Assembly: GCF_030464885.1 (NCBI RefSeq)
Contig: NZ_JALPRJ010000008.1
Span: 1-64,000, forward strand
Direction of reading: 5' to 3'
From: Caballeronia sp. SEWSISQ10-4 2
GTDB lineage: Bacteria > Pseudomonadota > Gammaproteobacteria > Burkholderiales > Burkholderiaceae
DNA: 64,000 nucleotides
The notes under the pieces are model-generated. The model was not told the DNA's origin, made no database searches, and saw only the letters and a list, made by a program, of their open reading frames with translations. Positions 54,344 to 64,000 of the stretch are shown here, one piece after another. The number at the start of each line of letters is the position of its first letter. The first letter of the stretch is position 1. Made by a program: the position numbers and the translations under genes.

Positions 54344-54943
54344 TTACCAGCGCTTGCCTTCGGGAGTGTCCAGCAATGGACGCAATTTTGCCGCAATGGC
54401 TTCGCGAGCACGAAAAATTCTTGATCTGACGGTTCCGATCGGGCAACCCATCATTTCGGCAATTTCCTCGTAGCTCAGACCTTCAATCTCACGAAGAGTA
54501 ATGGCGGTGCGCAACTCTTCCGGTAAAACCGCCATTGCAGCATTGACCGTCTGTGCGATCTGCTTGCTCATCAACATCGACTCAGGCGTGTTGATATCCC
54601 TTAGTTGGTCTGCGTCGGAGAAAGTTTCCGCTTCTTCTGCATCAGCTTCGGTAGAAGTTGGAGCACGCCGGCTCTGAGTGGCAAGGTAATTCTTCGCGGT
54701 GTTCACCGCAATCCGGTAAAGCCAAGTATAAAACGCCGATTCTCCGCGAAACTGCGGCAACGCACGATAAGCCTTGATGAAGGCGTCTTGCGCGACGTCC
54801 TCGACCTCGGCCGGATCCCGCACGAGACGCGAGATAAGCCGGATGATTTTGCGCTGATATTTGGCGACCAGTAGCTCGAACGCTGCTTTATCGCCCTTTT
54901 GCACGCGTTCGACCAGTACCTGATCGATTTCTTTTTCGCTCAC
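54344..54943 (-). CDS. rpoE: RNA polymerase sigma-E factor
   Basis: The 199-residue ECF sigma factor has region 2 (LISRLVRDPAEVEDVAQDAFIKAYRAL, ESAFYTWLYRIAVNTAKNYL) and region 4 (LREIEGLSYEEIAEMMGCPIGTVRSRIFRAREAI). It drives envelope-stress genes and is controlled by the following rseA and rseB products. The gene lies 95 bp downstream of a broken YgfX-like gene. Confidence 0.97.
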   Translation of the reverse strand: MSEKEIDQVLVERVQKGDKAAFELLVAKYQRKIIRLISRLVRDPAEVEDVAQDAFIKAYRALPQFRGESAFYTWLYRIAVNTAKNYLATQSRRAPTSTEADAEEAETFSDADQLRDINTPESMLMSKQIAQTVNAAMAVLPEELRTAITLREIEGLSYEEIAEMMGCPIGTVRSRIFRAREAIAAKLRPLLDTPEGKRW

Positions 54944-55038
54944 CTGGGAAATCCATTAACTTTGGGAGTGCTACGCGGAGGGCTATTGTAGCGTTACGCC
55001 GCTGGGACGCGCCGGATGCTGATTGGCGGTTACAAGCG

Positions 55039-55569
55039 TTACAGATGTTCCTGGGCGCAACGCCGGGCGCGCACGGCCAGTTCGCGGAACGCGGAGGTGT
55101 CGAAGAGAGCGTCGGCAGGCACGAGAAACGATGCAGAACGGCCCTCTGCCGGCACCAGGATGAGGGCAAGCGGTCGCTCCACTGGGCGCAACCCGAAATA
55201 CGCCGGTATTGCGCATGACCCGCGCGATCCCACGTGGTCAAACCGTCCTGCCCGATCTCAAACGCGACGGGCCGGCGCCGCTCGCCATTCCAGGCCGCAG
55301 CGGCCAGCGCGACCATCGCCGCCAACGCCGCGACGCCGCGACGCCGCGACGCCGGCGTCAAAAAATCCGCCATACGCCGATACACACTGAAATACCGATC
55401 CGGCCGCGATGGCCACGAACGCAGCCATCGCGCCCCACAACAATCGCGAGGGACGGATTTTTTGCCGGCGCGGGAACTCGGCGAATACTTCCGCCGAGGC
55501 CTCCCGCTGGGAGTTTTGCGCACTCGTCACTCGCCAATCCTGCACGAACTCAAAGCGCGCGCCGCTCAA
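55039..55569 (-). pseudogene. YgfX-like two-helix membrane protein, frameshifted twice
   Basis: The ATG at 55569 overlaps the fabF stop by 4 bp, as expected for a real operon gene. The frame gives VTSAQNSQREASAEVF and a first membrane helix (LLWGAMAAFVAIAAGSVF). It fails at three copies of an 8-bp repeat (55327-55350); a fourth copy would restore it. The second frame gives helix two (GVAALAAMVALAAAAW) and FEIGQDGLTTWDRAG. One base is missing near 55185, after which the first frame resumes with LALILVPAEGRSASFLVPAD and ARRCAQEHL. Two helices plus a small beta domain resemble YgfX. That family call is tentative. Confidence 0.5.
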
Positions 55570-56804
55570 TGCCGCTTGAAAACGAGCGTGCCGTTCGTGC
55601 CGCCGAAACCGAACGAGTTCTTCAGCGCCACGTCGATCTTCATCTCCCGCGCTTCATTCGCGCAGTAGTCCAGGTCGCACTGCGGGTCCTGGTTGAAGAT
55701 GTTGATGGTGGGCGGGGAGATCTGGTGATGCAACGCCAGCACCGTGAAGACCGACTCCAGCCCGCCGGCGCCGCCGAGCAAATGGCCCGTCATCGACTTG
55801 GTCGAGTTCACTACGATCTTCTTCGCGTGGTCGCCGAAGGTATTCTTGATACCGATGGTTTCGGCCAGATCGCCAAGCGGCGTGGACGTGCCGTGCGCGT
55901 TCAGGTAGTGCACTTCGTCCGCATTGATCTGAGCGTTTTTCAACGCGTTGCGCATGCTGCGACGCGCGCCATCGCCATCTTCCGGCGGTGCGGTCATGTG
56001 ATACGCGTCGCCGCTCATGCCGTAGCCGCTGACTTCGGCGTAGATCTTCGCGCCGCGCGCCTTCGCGTGTTCGTACTCTTCGAGCACCATCACGCCCGCC
56101 CCTTCGCCCAGCACAAAACCGTCGCGATCCTTGTCCCACGGACGGCTGGCGGTCGCCGGGTCGTCGTTGCGTTGCGACAACGCGCGCGCAGCCGCGAAGC
56201 CGCCGACACCCAATGGCGACACGGTCGCCTCAGATCCGCCGCAGATCATCACGTCGGCGTCGCCGTATTCGATCAGCCGCGAGCCTTCGCCGATGCAATG
56301 CAGCCCCGTCGTACACGCGGTCACGATGGCGAGATTCGGTCCTTTCAAACCAAAGCGGATGGAGAGATGGCCAGAGATCATGTTGATGATCGACGCCGGC
56401 ACGAAGAACGGCGAAATCCGGCGCGGACCGCGATTCAGCAATTCGGTTTGCGTGACTTCAATCATCGGCAAGCCGCCGATTCCCGAGCCGACCACCACCC
56501 CTACGCGCTCGGAGTTTTCCTCGGTGATTTCCAGCCCGCTGTCCCGCATGGCCTGCACGCCCGCTGCGATGCCGTAATGGATAAAGGTATCCATGTGGCG
56601 CGCTTCCTTGGCCGGCATGTAGTCTTCGACATTGAAGCCTTTGACTTCACCGGCAAAGCGCGTGGAGAAGTTCGTGGCATCGAACTTCGTGATCTCGGCG
56701 ATACCCGACTTGCCGGCGACCAGATTGGCCCAGCCGTCGGCAACGGTATTGCCGACAGGCGAAATCAGCCCAAGGCCTGTAACAACAACACGACGACGGC
56801 TCAC
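55566..56804 (-). CDS. fabF: Beta-ketoacyl-ACP synthase II
   Basis: The 412-residue condensing enzyme elongates acyl-ACP with malonyl-ACP. The catalytic triad is Cys in [12 protein letters not shown], His in [12 protein letters not shown] and His in [13 protein letters not shown]. Length is typical. It is 146 bp downstream of acpP, in the usual fab cluster. Confidence 0.97.
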   Translation of the reverse strand: MSRRRVVVTGLGLISPVGNTVADGWANLVAGKSGIAEITKFDATNFSTRFAGEVKGFNVEDYMPAKEARHMDTFIHYGIAAGVQAMRDSGLEITEENSERVGVVVGSGIGGLPMIEVTQTELLNRGPRRISPFFVPASIINMISGHLSIRFGLKGPNLAIVTACTTGLHCIGEGSRLIEYGDADVMICGGSEATVSPLGVGGFAAARALSQRNDDPATASRPWDKDRDGFVLGEGAGVMVLEEYEHAKARGAKIYAEVSGYGMSGDAYHMTAPPEDGDGARRSMRNALKNAQINADEVHYLNAHGTSTPLGDLAETIGIKNTFGDHAKKIVVNSTKSMTGHLLGGAGGLESVFTVLALHHQISPPTINIFNQDPQCDLDYCANEAREMKIDVALKNSFGFGGTNGTLVFKRH

Positions 56805-56950
56805 GGTAACCCCTTATCCATAAATGACAAAAAGCAAAAGCCACAAGATCCACAGGAAATTGCCCTGTGAGCCCTGTGGCTGTTAAATCGGTTCGAATCG
56901 CGACAGAGCGTCAACCCCGAATACTGTAGATGCAGCTTGGCGCGCGGGCT

Positions 56951-57190
56951 TTAAGCCTTGACGTTGGCGCGAGCGTAGTCGATCGCCTGCTGAACCGTCG
57001 TGATCTTCTCGGCTTCTTCGTCAGGAATTTCCATGCCGAATTCGTCTTCGAGAGCCATCACGAGTTCGACGGTGTCGAGCGAGTCAGCGCCCAGATCGTT
57101 GACGAACGAAGCTTCGTTCTTGATTTCGGCTTCGGCGACGCCCAGTTGTTCGGCGACGATCTTCTTCACGCGCTGTTCGATATTGTCCAT
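56951..57190 (-). CDS. acpP: Acyl carrier protein
   Basis: The 79-residue acidic four-helix carrier has the phosphopantetheine site [20 protein letters not shown] with Ser near 37. GGAGGG lies upstream of ATG 57190. AcpS encoded at 43187 modifies it. A 233-bp gap to fabG suggests a separate strong promoter, as is common for this very abundant protein. Confidence 0.98.
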
Positions 57191-57423
57191 GCAGCCCTCC
57201 GAGGGAAATGTAGTTCAAAAACACAAGTGCGCGCATTTTATCAGGTTTGTACCTGTAAATACCCACGCACGGATTCACCTTTCTTTCGCGCGTGACATGC
57301 CTTTGATGCCCGTCACGCTCTTTCCTGATTACCACTTCTGACAGCGCATTCCGCGTCTCGCGCACCCTGCTTAAATTAACATTTTGCGCACCCGCCAAGG
57401 CGCGGATATTAACCAAATGCCTG

Positions 57424-58164
57424 TCACATGTACATGCCGCCGTTCACATGAAGCGTCGTACCCGTTATGTAGCCAGCGAGCGGGGAAGCAAGGAAAGCCA
57501 CAGCATGAGCGATATCTTCAGGGCTGCCCAGTCGGCCGAGTGGTATCTGTGCTGTGAGCGCCGCGCGCTGCGCTTCGGGTAGCACCTTGGTCATGTCGGT
57601 ATCGATAAAACCCGGCGCAATGCAGTTCACCGTAATCCCGCGGCTGCCGATTTCACGGGCCAGCGCCCGCGTCATGCCCGCCACGCCGGCCTTCGCGGCC
57701 GCGTAGTTGGCTTGGCCGGGATTGCCCGACGACGCCACCACCGAGGTGATATTGATGATCCGTCCGCCGCGCGCCTTCATCATCGGGCGCAGCACCGCGC
57801 GCGAGAGGCGGAAAACGGCGCGCAGGTTTGTATCGATGACAGCGTCGAATTCGTCGTCCTTCATGCGCATGGCCAACTGATCTTTCGTGATCCCGGCGTT
57901 GTTCACCAGCACGTTGAGCCCGCCGAATTCCTTGACCACGCCGTCGATAAACGCTTCGCTCGCGGCCGCGTCAGTCACGTTGAGCACCGCGCCGCGCCCC
58001 TGTCCGCCGACCTCTTTCAGCGCCGCGGTAATGCCCTCGGCACCGCTTTCGCTGGTTGCCGTGCCGATCACGGTCGCGCCCTGACGGGCGAGTTCGACCG
58101 CAATCGACCGGCCGATACCGCGCGACGCGCCCGTCACGACCACAATGTGCTTGTCCAGAATCAT
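57424..58164 (-). CDS. fabG: 3-oxoacyl-ACP reductase
   Basis: The 246-residue short-chain dehydrogenase reduces beta-ketoacyl-ACP with NADPH. Signatures are VVTGASRGIGRSIA, VNNAGITKDQL, the Ser-Tyr-Lys site (VVASSGNPGQANYAAAKAG) and the C-terminal GYITGTTLHVNGGMYM. It follows fabD by 54 bp. Confidence 0.97.
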   Translation of the reverse strand: MILDKHIVVVTGASRGIGRSIAVELARQGATVIGTATSESGAEGITAALKEVGGQGRGAVLNVTDAAASEAFIDGVVKEFGGLNVLVNNAGITKDQLAMRMKDDEFDAVIDTNLRAVFRLSRAVLRPMMKARGGRIINITSVVASSGNPGQANYAAAKAGVAGMTRALAREIGSRGITVNCIAPGFIDTDMTKVLPEAQRAALTAQIPLGRLGSPEDIAHAVAFLASPLAGYITGTTLHVNGGMYM

Positions 58165-58218
58165 CTTGGTCCGTTCCTTGTCCTTGGCTTATGTCTTTGA
58201 CGTATCTGGCTAACGAGT

Positions 58219-59151
58219 TCAGCCGACGAGCAGTTTGCGGGTTTCTTCAAGCGAAGCCGGATCGAAGATCGACGCGCCGATCAGCGTGCCGTCGATGCGC
58301 TTCGTCAGCCCGTTGAGCACCTTGCCCGGACCGCATTCGATCACGTGCGTGACGTGTTCGTGCGCCATCTTTTGTACGGTTTCGACCCAGCGCACGGGAC
58401 CTGCAGCCTGACGCACGAGCGCGTCCTTGATGGCGGCCGGTTCGGCGACGCTTGCTACATCAATGTTATTGATCAGTGGAATCTTCGGCACGCCGATATC
58501 GACACTTGCCAGATACTCACGCAACTGGTCCGACGCCGGCTTGAGCAGCGACGAATGGAACGGGGCCGACACCGGCAGCGGCAACGCGCGTTTCGCGCCC
58601 TTGGCCTTGGCGATTTCGCAGGCTTTTTCTACGCCTGCTTTGGAACCCGCGATCACCACTTGGGACGGCGCGTTGAAGTTCACCGCTTCCACAATCCCTG
58701 CCACCGATGCTTCGGCGCAGACGGCGCGCACGGCGTCGTCGTCGAGACCAAGAATTGCCGCCATCCCACCCTCGCCCACGGGCACGGCGCTCTGCATGGC
58801 TTGCGCACGAAACCGCACGAGCGGCACGGCTGCCGAAAACGCGAGCGCCCCAGCAGCAACCAACGCGGTGTATTCACCGAGGCTATGACCCGCGAGGATC
58901 GCCGGCTTCAACCCGGTTTCCTTTTCCCACACACGATAAATCGCGTACGCGGCCGCAAGCATGACGGGCTGCGTGTTGGTGGTAAGACCCAGCTCTTCAA
59001 CCGGGCCTTCGGCGATCAATTTGCCCAGATCCTGGCCGAGTGCATCGGATGCCTGCTGCACGGTTTCGCGCACCACGGCGTGGTCCGCAAATGCGTTGAG
59101 CATGCCGACCGACTGGGAACCTTGTCCCGGAAAAACGAACGCAAATTTCAT
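58219..59151 (-). CDS. fabD: Malonyl-CoA-ACP transacylase
   Basis: The 310-residue enzyme loads malonate on ACP. The N-terminus FAFVFPGQGSQSVGM, the nucleophile GHSLGEYTAL, an Arg in VRFRAQAMQ and the His in VSAPFHSSLL are all present. It follows fabH by 69 bp. Confidence 0.97.
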   Translation of the reverse strand: MKFAFVFPGQGSQSVGMLNAFADHAVVRETVQQASDALGQDLGKLIAEGPVEELGLTTNTQPVMLAAAYAIYRVWEKETGLKPAILAGHSLGEYTALVAAGALAFSAAVPLVRFRAQAMQSAVPVGEGGMAAILGLDDDAVRAVCAEASVAGIVEAVNFNAPSQVVIAGSKAGVEKACEIAKAKGAKRALPLPVSAPFHSSLLKPASDQLREYLASVDIGVPKIPLINNIDVASVAEPAAIKDALVRQAAGPVRWVETVQKMAHEHVTHVIECGPGKVLNGLTKRIDGTLIGASIFDPASLEETRKLLVG

Positions 59152-59220
59152 GACGTCCTTGCTCGAATTGGATTGTCGAATGACTGATGTGTGGCGTAAT
59201 GACGTGGAGCTCGTATCGGT

Positions 59221-60210
59221 TTAGTAGCGGATGACCGATGCGCCCCACGTGAAGCCGCCGCCAACCCCTTCGATCAGCACATGCTGGCCGCGCTTGATGC
59301 GGCCGTCGCGCACGGCGACGTCGAATGCGAGCGGAATCGATGCCGCCGACGTATTGCCGTGCTCGCCAACGGTCACGACCATGCGCTCCAGCGGCACGTG
59401 CAACTTGCGCGCGGTGCTTTCCATGATGCGGATATTGGCCTGATGCGGAATCAGCCAGTCGATGTCGCTCGCGCTCAGCTGCGCCTTTTCAAGCGCCTCG
59501 ACGGCCACTTTCTCGAGCACCTTCACCGCCAGCTTGAACACGGCCTGGCCGTCCATGTGCAGGAACGCGCTGCCTTCAATCACGCCCTTGTTCACATTGC
59601 CCGGCGTGCACAGGATGTTCGCGTGGCTGCCGTCGGCGTGAAGCGCGCTTGAGAGTACGCCGGGTTCGTCGGAGGCTTGCAGGATCACAGCGCCCGCGCC
59701 GTCGCCGAACAGCACGCAAGTGGTGCGGTCGTTGAAATCGAGAATGCGCGAGAAGGTTTCAGCGCCAACCACCAGCGCCGTGCGATTTGCGCCGCCGCGG
59801 ATCAGGCTGTCGGCCATTGCAACGGCATAAGCGAAGCCCGAGCAGACAGCCTGGATATCGAATGCCGCGCCGCTGTTCTTGATGCCAAGCTTGTTCTGCA
59901 GTAGGCAAGCCGTGCTGGGGAAAACAAAATCGGGCGTGGAGGTGGCGACAATGATCAGATCGATCGACTGCGGATCGATACCCGCTGCCTCGATTGCATG
60001 ACGCGACGCCTGCAGCGCGAGTTCGCTGGTCGTCTGATCAGGAGCGGCGAAATGACGTGCGTGGATACCGGTGCGGGCGACGATCCACTCATCGCTCGTT
60101 TCTACACCTTGTTTTGCCAGACGCTCGGCCAGATCCTGGTTCGTGACACGATCCGGCGGCAGGTAACTGCCCGTTCCGATCACGCGGGAGTAGAGATTCG
60201 ATTGAGCCAT
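59221..60210 (-). CDS. fabH: Beta-ketoacyl-ACP synthase III
   Basis: The 329-residue enzyme starts fatty-acid synthesis from acetyl-CoA and malonyl-ACP. The catalytic Cys-His-Asn triad appears in [24 protein letters not shown] and [14 protein letters not shown]. Its ATG overlaps the plsX stop by 1 bp, so the two are coupled. Confidence 0.97.
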   Translation of the reverse strand: MAQSNLYSRVIGTGSYLPPDRVTNQDLAERLAKQGVETSDEWIVARTGIHARHFAAPDQTTSELALQASRHAIEAAGIDPQSIDLIIVATSTPDFVFPSTACLLQNKLGIKNSGAAFDIQAVCSGFAYAVAMADSLIRGGANRTALVVGAETFSRILDFNDRTTCVLFGDGAGAVILQASDEPGVLSSALHADGSHANILCTPGNVNKGVIEGSAFLHMDGQAVFKLAVKVLEKVAVEALEKAQLSASDIDWLIPHQANIRIMESTARKLHVPLERMVVTVGEHGNTSAASIPLAFDVAVRDGRIKRGQHVLIEGVGGGFTWGASVIRY

Positions 60211-61370
60211 TATGCCTTCGAGGATAGCGCGGCACCCGGTTCGCCCGGCTGCACGAGCGGGCGGGCAACGACCGTATTATCGCCTGGGGCGACGGGGTCG
60301 GCCGGGTTCGGGACCACGGTGCCAGCAGTGTCAGCGGAAGCACCGAGCGCCGCTTGTTGCACGGGAGCAGCGTTTTCTTCCATGGCGCGCACGAGGCGTT
60401 CAAGCACACCATTTTTGACCGCATCATACCCGCGTTTGATAGCCCACTCAAACCCGTAGGCTTCGGCCGATCCGTGGCTCTTGATGACCAGCCCCCGCAA
60501 GCCGAGCAGCGCGGCGCCGTTGTACTGGGCCGGGTCGACCCGCCGTTTGAAGCGTTTGAGAACGGGCATCGCGACGAGCGCCATCAGCTTGGTCGCGAGC
60601 GACCGGCTGAATTCTTCGCGGATCATGTCGCTCAGCATCTGCGCGAGGCCTTCCGAGGTTTTCAGCGCCACGTTGCCGACAAAACCGTCGCACACGACCA
60701 CGTCGGTCGTGCCTTTATAGATGTCGTTGCCTTCCACGTTGCCGTAGAAATTGAGCGTGCTCGCGCGCAGCAGTTCGCCGGCGCGTTTGATGATGTCGTT
60801 GCCCTTGATGACTTCTTCGCCGATGTTGAGCAGACCGATGGTCGGCCGCTCCTTGTCCCCGATAGCGGCGACAAGCGCGTGGCCCATTTCGGCGAATTGC
60901 AGCAAGTGCTGCGGCTCGCAGTCCACGTTCGCGCCCAGGTCGAGCACGGTGGTGAAGCCCTTCTGGCTTGGCATGGCGAACGCGATAGCCGGCCGTTCGA
61001 TGCCCGGCAATGTCTTGAGCACGTAGCGGGACACGGCCATCAATGCACCGGTGTTGCCCGCCGAGATGCAGGTCTGGGCCTGGCCGTCTTTGACGAGATT
61101 GAGCGCCACCCGCATCGACGAATCTTTTTTCCGGCGCAGCGCAACCTCTACCGGATCGTCCATTTCGACCACTTCAGTGGCAGGGACAACCGTCAGCCGG
61201 GTTTCGCCGGTGGCTTTGCACTTCTTGAGCTGCGCGCGGATGGCCGGTTCGATGCCGACGAGCAGCAAATGCGCATCGGGATGCGAACGCACGAAACTGA
61301 CCGCGGCGGGAACGGTCACGGCGGGGCCGTGGTCGCCTCCCATGCAGTCGATAGTGATCTTTACGGTCAT
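60210..61370 (-). CDS. plsX: Phosphate acyltransferase PlsX
   Basis: The 386-residue enzyme converts acyl-ACP to acyl-phosphate for phosphatidic acid synthesis. Signatures are [38 protein letters not shown] and [14 protein letters not shown] 40-residue Ala/Pro-rich tail exceeds the usual length. It is downstream of rpmF, with an intervening terminator. Confidence 0.97.
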   Translation of the reverse strand: MTVKITIDCMGGDHGPAVTVPAAVSFVRSHPDAHLLLVGIEPAIRAQLKKCKATGETRLTVVPATEVVEMDDPVEVALRRKKDSSMRVALNLVKDGQAQTCISAGNTGALMAVSRYVLKTLPGIERPAIAFAMPSQKGFTTVLDLGANVDCEPQHLLQFAEMGHALVAAIGDKERPTIGLLNIGEEVIKGNDIIKRAGELLRASTLNFYGNVEGNDIYKGTTDVVVCDGFVGNVALKTSEGLAQMLSDMIREEFSRSLATKLMALVAMPVLKRFKRRVDPAQYNGAALLGLRGLVIKSHGSAEAYGFEWAIKRGYDAVKNGVLERLVRAMEENAAPVQQAALGASADTAGTVVPNPADPVAPGDNTVVARPLVQPGEPGAALSSKA

Positions 61371-61393
61371 GGAGTGCGACGAATTTCAGGCAC

Positions 61394-61418
61394 AAAAAAG
61401 CGGCAGTGAAATGCCGCC
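61394..61418 (-). terminator. Terminator between rpmF and plsX
   Basis: GCGGCA / TGCCGC with a 6-nt loop is followed by six T residues on the minus strand. It would reduce read-through from the ribosomal-protein gene into the fatty-acid operon. Confidence 0.8.
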
Positions 61419-61535
61419 TTCTTGTCGTACCGGGAACATGTCAAGCGCGAACAACCGTGGCTCAGACCGTGATTCCGACGATGAGTCAGACCATGGGTCA
61501 AGACGGTGACGCTAGACGCAACAAGCGTCGTACGC

Positions 61536-61715
61536 TTAGTCGTTCTTCGTCTTGATGACTTTCTTGCCACGATAGTACCCGTTCGGGCTCACGTGGTGAC
61601 GCAGATGCACTTCACCCGTGCTCGGCTCAACGGCCAGCGGCGCTGCGGTGAGGAAATCGTGCGAACGATGCATGCCGCGCTTGGACGGCGATTTCTTGTT
61701 TTGCTGAACTGCCAT
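61536..61715 (-). CDS. rpmF: 50S ribosomal protein L32
   Basis: The 59-residue protein starts [20 protein letters not shown] and ends [13 protein letters not shown], the full L32 sequence pattern. Length is typical for Betaproteobacteria, and this lineage's version lacks the Cys zinc ligands. The yceD-rpmF-plsX order is conserved in many bacteria. Confidence 0.97.
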   Translation of the reverse strand: MAVQQNKKSPSKRGMHRSHDFLTAAPLAVEPSTGEVHLRHHVSPNGYYRGKKVIKTKND

Positions 61716-61894
61716 GATGACTCCAGAAAAATTTTGCGAATTCTAACACAGCTCGATGCACCGGCGACCCTGACCTGATGGCCAGCGAGTCTCTCCGGGC
61801 GCAGCGCGCCGCCTGATGATCAGACACCCGGCGTGACGCCGGACATCAATACTCTTTAATGCGTGTTGTTAATTCACGCACTTAATGCACGCAC

Positions 61895-62548
61895 TTAATG
61901 CGTGTTGTCGTCGGAACCGCCTTGCTTGAGCTTACCGAGCGCGGCGAACGGATTGGGTCTGCCTGTGCCGCCATCCTGCTGCGTGCCTGCATCGCCATTC
62001 AGACCACCATCGTCCAGCTCGCCCTCGGCGCCGTCGAGACCCGTTACCAGGCTCTCGTGCACTTCAGGACATACATCGTGCTTCGGCACGAGCGGCAAGG
62101 ACAACAACAATTCATCTTCGATCAAGTCGACGAGATCGAACTGGCGTGAGCCAACGATCACCTCGACTTCATCGTTGTCTAGCGGAAACTCGTCTGCTTC
62201 TTCTTCCGTGGTGACAATGCGGTACGTTGCATCGACATCCAGGTGCTGCGAATACGGCGAAACACAGCGCTGACACTCGACCCAGACCGATCCGTGAACC
62301 GCGAGCCGCAAATAAGGCTGCGGCGCTTCAGTGCCGTCGTCCTGCAGCTCGGGCTGCATGGAACCTTCGGCCTGCCATGAAAATACCGTATCGCGGTCAG
62401 GAGCATCTGCCGGCACTTCGTTCAACATGCGCGGCAATTGCGAGACGCGTACACCGCCTGCTGCCTGCCGACGGCTTTGGGCGAATTCGAACAGGTCGAG
62501 TGCGCGCAAGTCGGCGGGACATGCAGGTTTGCCAGGATTCTGTGTCAT
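61895..62548 (-). CDS. yceD: DUF177 (YceD) family protein
   Basis: The 217-residue protein starts MTQNPGKPACPADLR, with AGGAG upstream. The family core is VECQRCVSPYSQHLDVDATYRIV and LVDLIEDELLLSLPLVPKHDVC (Cys pattern). YceD is linked to 23S rRNA accumulation and precedes rpmF. The C-terminal 45 residues are Gly/Asp-rich. The short repeat of its 3' end at 61857-61905 suggests a local duplication. An upstream extension to 62722 was rejected. Confidence 0.9.
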   Translation of the reverse strand: MTQNPGKPACPADLRALDLFEFAQSRRQAAGGVRVSQLPRMLNEVPADAPDRDTVFSWQAEGSMQPELQDDGTEAPQPYLRLAVHGSVWVECQRCVSPYSQHLDVDATYRIVTTEEEADEFPLDNDEVEVIVGSRQFDLVDLIEDELLLSLPLVPKHDVCPEVHESLVTGLDGAEGELDDGGLNGDAGTQQDGGTGRPNPFAALGKLKQGGSDDNTH

Positions 62549-62907
62549 GTGCGCTCCTGCAGTGGTCGTTGCCGTGACCGCTGGATAGCAAGTCCACGGA
62601 GGACGACCGGGGTGAAGCTGCAGTATGCACCGCACCGGACCCGTCCGGCTGGTGTGGTTTATCCCGATTTCCGGTGGGACCGCCTGGATCAAATCCCATC
62701 TGGCCCTCTTCCGGAGGTACATCTCGGTACACTTCCAGCCACCGCTGCCATCGGACTATGCGGAAAAAGATCTTCGCATACCGATGAAAAGCCCAAAATC
62801 ATAGCGGCTTTGTCTTTTCGAGTCAAACACTTATGCTCCGGTTTGCGGCGCCGCCGCTTCAGTCCGGTTTCAGTCTTTAATCCTTTTGTTCATAGCCCAT
62901 CCTTTTC
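62549..62907. promoter_or_regulatory. Divergent region yceD / maf
   Basis: The 359-bp region holds the promoters of yceD-rpmF on the minus strand and maf on the plus strand. No gene or clear operator was recognised. Confidence 0.4.
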
Positions 62908-63513
62908 ATGCCCGACGCCTCAAATAAGCCGCGCCTCATCCTTGCATCGAGTTCGCGTTACCGGCGGGAATTGCTCGAGCGGTTGCGTTTTCCCTTCGAT
63001 GTGATTTCGCCCGATATCGACGAAACGCCGCTCGACGGCGAAGCGCCGGAAGCCACGGCCGTGCGGCTGTCGATCGCCAAGGCGCGTGCGGCTGCGGCAC
63101 GTGCGCCTGGCGCGCTGGTAATCGGGTCGGACCAGGTCGCGACCTGCGACGGCCGCCAGATCGGCAAGCCCGGCACGCACGACAACGCCCGCGCCCAGCT
63201 TCAGTCGATGCGCGGTAAAAGCGTCGAATTCCACAGCGCGCTCTGTCTGTTCGATAGCCGCACGGATCATATTCAGTCCGCCGATATCGTCACGCGCGTG
63301 CAGTTTCGCGACCTGTCGGATGCGGAAATCCAAGCCTATTTGCTCGCCGAAACGCCTTACGACGTGGCGGGCAGCGCGAAATCGGAGGGCTTGGGCATCA
63401 CGCTCGTCGATGCAATCCACTCCGACGATCCCACTGCGCTGGTCGGCTTGCCGCTGATCGCGTTGTCGCGGATGTTGCGCGCGGCCGGCTTTCCGTTGGT
63501 GGAGGCAGTATGA
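62908..63513 (+). CDS. yceF: Maf-family nucleotide pyrophosphatase (YceF type)
   Basis: The 201-residue enzyme hydrolyses modified nucleotides such as 7-methyl-GTP. Motifs are LILASSSRYRRELLERL, SPDIDETP, VIGSDQVATCDG and YDVAGSAKSEGLG, matching the YceF branch. Its stop overlaps the next start by 4 bp (ATGA). Confidence 0.93.
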   Translation: MPDASNKPRLILASSSRYRRELLERLRFPFDVISPDIDETPLDGEAPEATAVRLSIAKARAAAARAPGALVIGSDQVATCDGRQIGKPGTHDNARAQLQSMRGKSVEFHSALCLFDSRTDHIQSADIVTRVQFRDLSDAEIQAYLLAETPYDVAGSAKSEGLGITLVDAIHSDDPTALVGLPLIALSRMLRAAGFPLVEAV

Positions 63514-64000
63514 ACGGCGTCCTGTATCTGATCCCGAATACGCTTGGCGACGGCGATAGCGCCGCGCTCGCCGACGTCCTGCCCGAACCCGTGCGCGCCC
63601 GTGCCGCGGCGCTGCAGTACTACATCGGCGAAAACGCGAAAACCACGCGCGCTTTCCTGAAGAAGGTAGGAACCGAGCGGCCGATTCAGGAAATCGAGAT
63701 CCGCGAACTCAACGTCAACACGCCGCCAGGCGAAGTCGAAAAACTGCTCGCACCGATACTGGCCGGCACCGACGCCGGCCTCGTCTCCGAAGCCGGCTGT
63801 CCGGCGGTCGCCGATCCGGGCGCCCTGCTCGTTCGGCGCGCGCACGAGCGCGGCGTGAAAGTCGTGCCGTTCGTCGGCCCCAGTTCGATTCTGCTGGCGT
63901 TGATGGCATCGGGCATGAACGGTCAGAGCTTTGCGTTCAACGGCTATCTTCCCGTCGATGCCGCCGAACGGGGCAAACGCCTGCGCGAACTGGAAGTCTT
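63510..64000 (+). CDS. RsmI-like tetrapyrrole-methylase-family SAM methyltransferase (partial)
   Basis: The first 163 residues are visible; the gene runs off the window. GGAGG precedes ATG 63510. MNGVLYLIPNTLGD, IREL-NVNTP, GLVSEAGCPAVADPGALLV and FVGPSSILLALMASG are the SAM-binding and substrate motifs of RsmI/YraL-type methylases. Alternatively it is the related YabN/RsmI-like subgroup often next to maf in Burkholderia; the function of that subgroup is not established. Confidence 0.85.
   Translation, partial: MNGVLYLIPNTLGDGDSAALADVLPEPVRARAAALQYYIGENAKTTRAFLKKVGTERPIQEIEIRELNVNTPPGEVEKLLAPILAGTDAGLVSEAGCPAVADPGALLVRRAHERGVKVVPFVGPSSILLALMASGMNGQSFAFNGYLPVDAAERGKRLRELEV

Overview
The window looks like a Burkholderiaceae chromosome, most likely the Burkholderia / Paraburkholderia / Caballeronia group. 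GC content is high, and about 31 kb (33.6-64 kb) is an uninterrupted run of housekeeping genes in the order typical of that group: tRNA-Cys, two tRNA-Gly, pgsA, uvrC, earP, efp, then nagZ-acpS-pdxJ-recO-era-rnc-lepB-lepA-(glutaredoxin)-mucD-rseB-rseA-rpoE-(YgfX-like)-fabF-acpP-fabG-fabD-fabH-plsX-rpmF-yceD, and maf with an RsmI-like methylase on the other strand. Species cannot be fixed from sequence reading alone.

Region by region. 1-5.1 kb is a decayed mobile segment: a SRAP (YedK/HMCES-like) gene behind a possible LexA box, a tyrosine recombinase, a small EACC1-like protein, a toxin-antitoxin pair whose PIN toxin is frameshifted, and a frameshifted, truncated CD-NTase-like (CBASS cyclase type) gene. 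5.1-15.3 kb is backbone: peptidase E, two membrane proteins, a GT4 glycosyltransferase, an ABC exporter, the otsB-otsA trehalose operon, a Sco copper chaperone and ElaA. 15.4-21.7 kb is a patchy accessory segment: PAP2 phosphatase, a GH5-like lipoprotein, a MITE inside a broken gene, a second EACC1-like gene between direct repeats, and long stretches without convincing genes. 21.7-26.8 kb is an EmrAB/OprM-type drug efflux operon with a divergent TetR repressor and a clear palindromic operator. 26.8-33.6 kb is a second decayed island next to the 3' end of tRNA-Cys: a RES toxin whose antitoxin is fused to a phasin-like domain, a VapBC pair, fragments of a chemoreceptor and of two related integrases, and a chimeric membrane ORF.

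How the core genes work together: plsX, fabH, fabD, fabG, acpP, fabF and acpS make and prime acyl carrier protein for fatty-acid and phospholipid synthesis, with pgsA downstream in phospholipid synthesis. rpoE-rseA-rseB-mucD is the envelope-stress sigma-E module with its periplasmic protease. lepA, lepB, era, rnc, efp and earP serve translation, ribosome assembly and secretion. uvrC and recO repair DNA.

The most interesting items are the phasin-domain antitoxin with RES toxin, the pair of EACC1-like genes, the ruined CD-NTase and PIN toxin genes, LexA-like boxes in front of a SRAP cluster and of a truncated tnpB, a sigma-54-type response regulator with altered GAFTGA and Walker B motifs, the MITE with a GGCC target duplication, and an 8-bp repeat at the frameshift of the YgfX-like gene. 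All functional statements come from motif reading; no database search was run.
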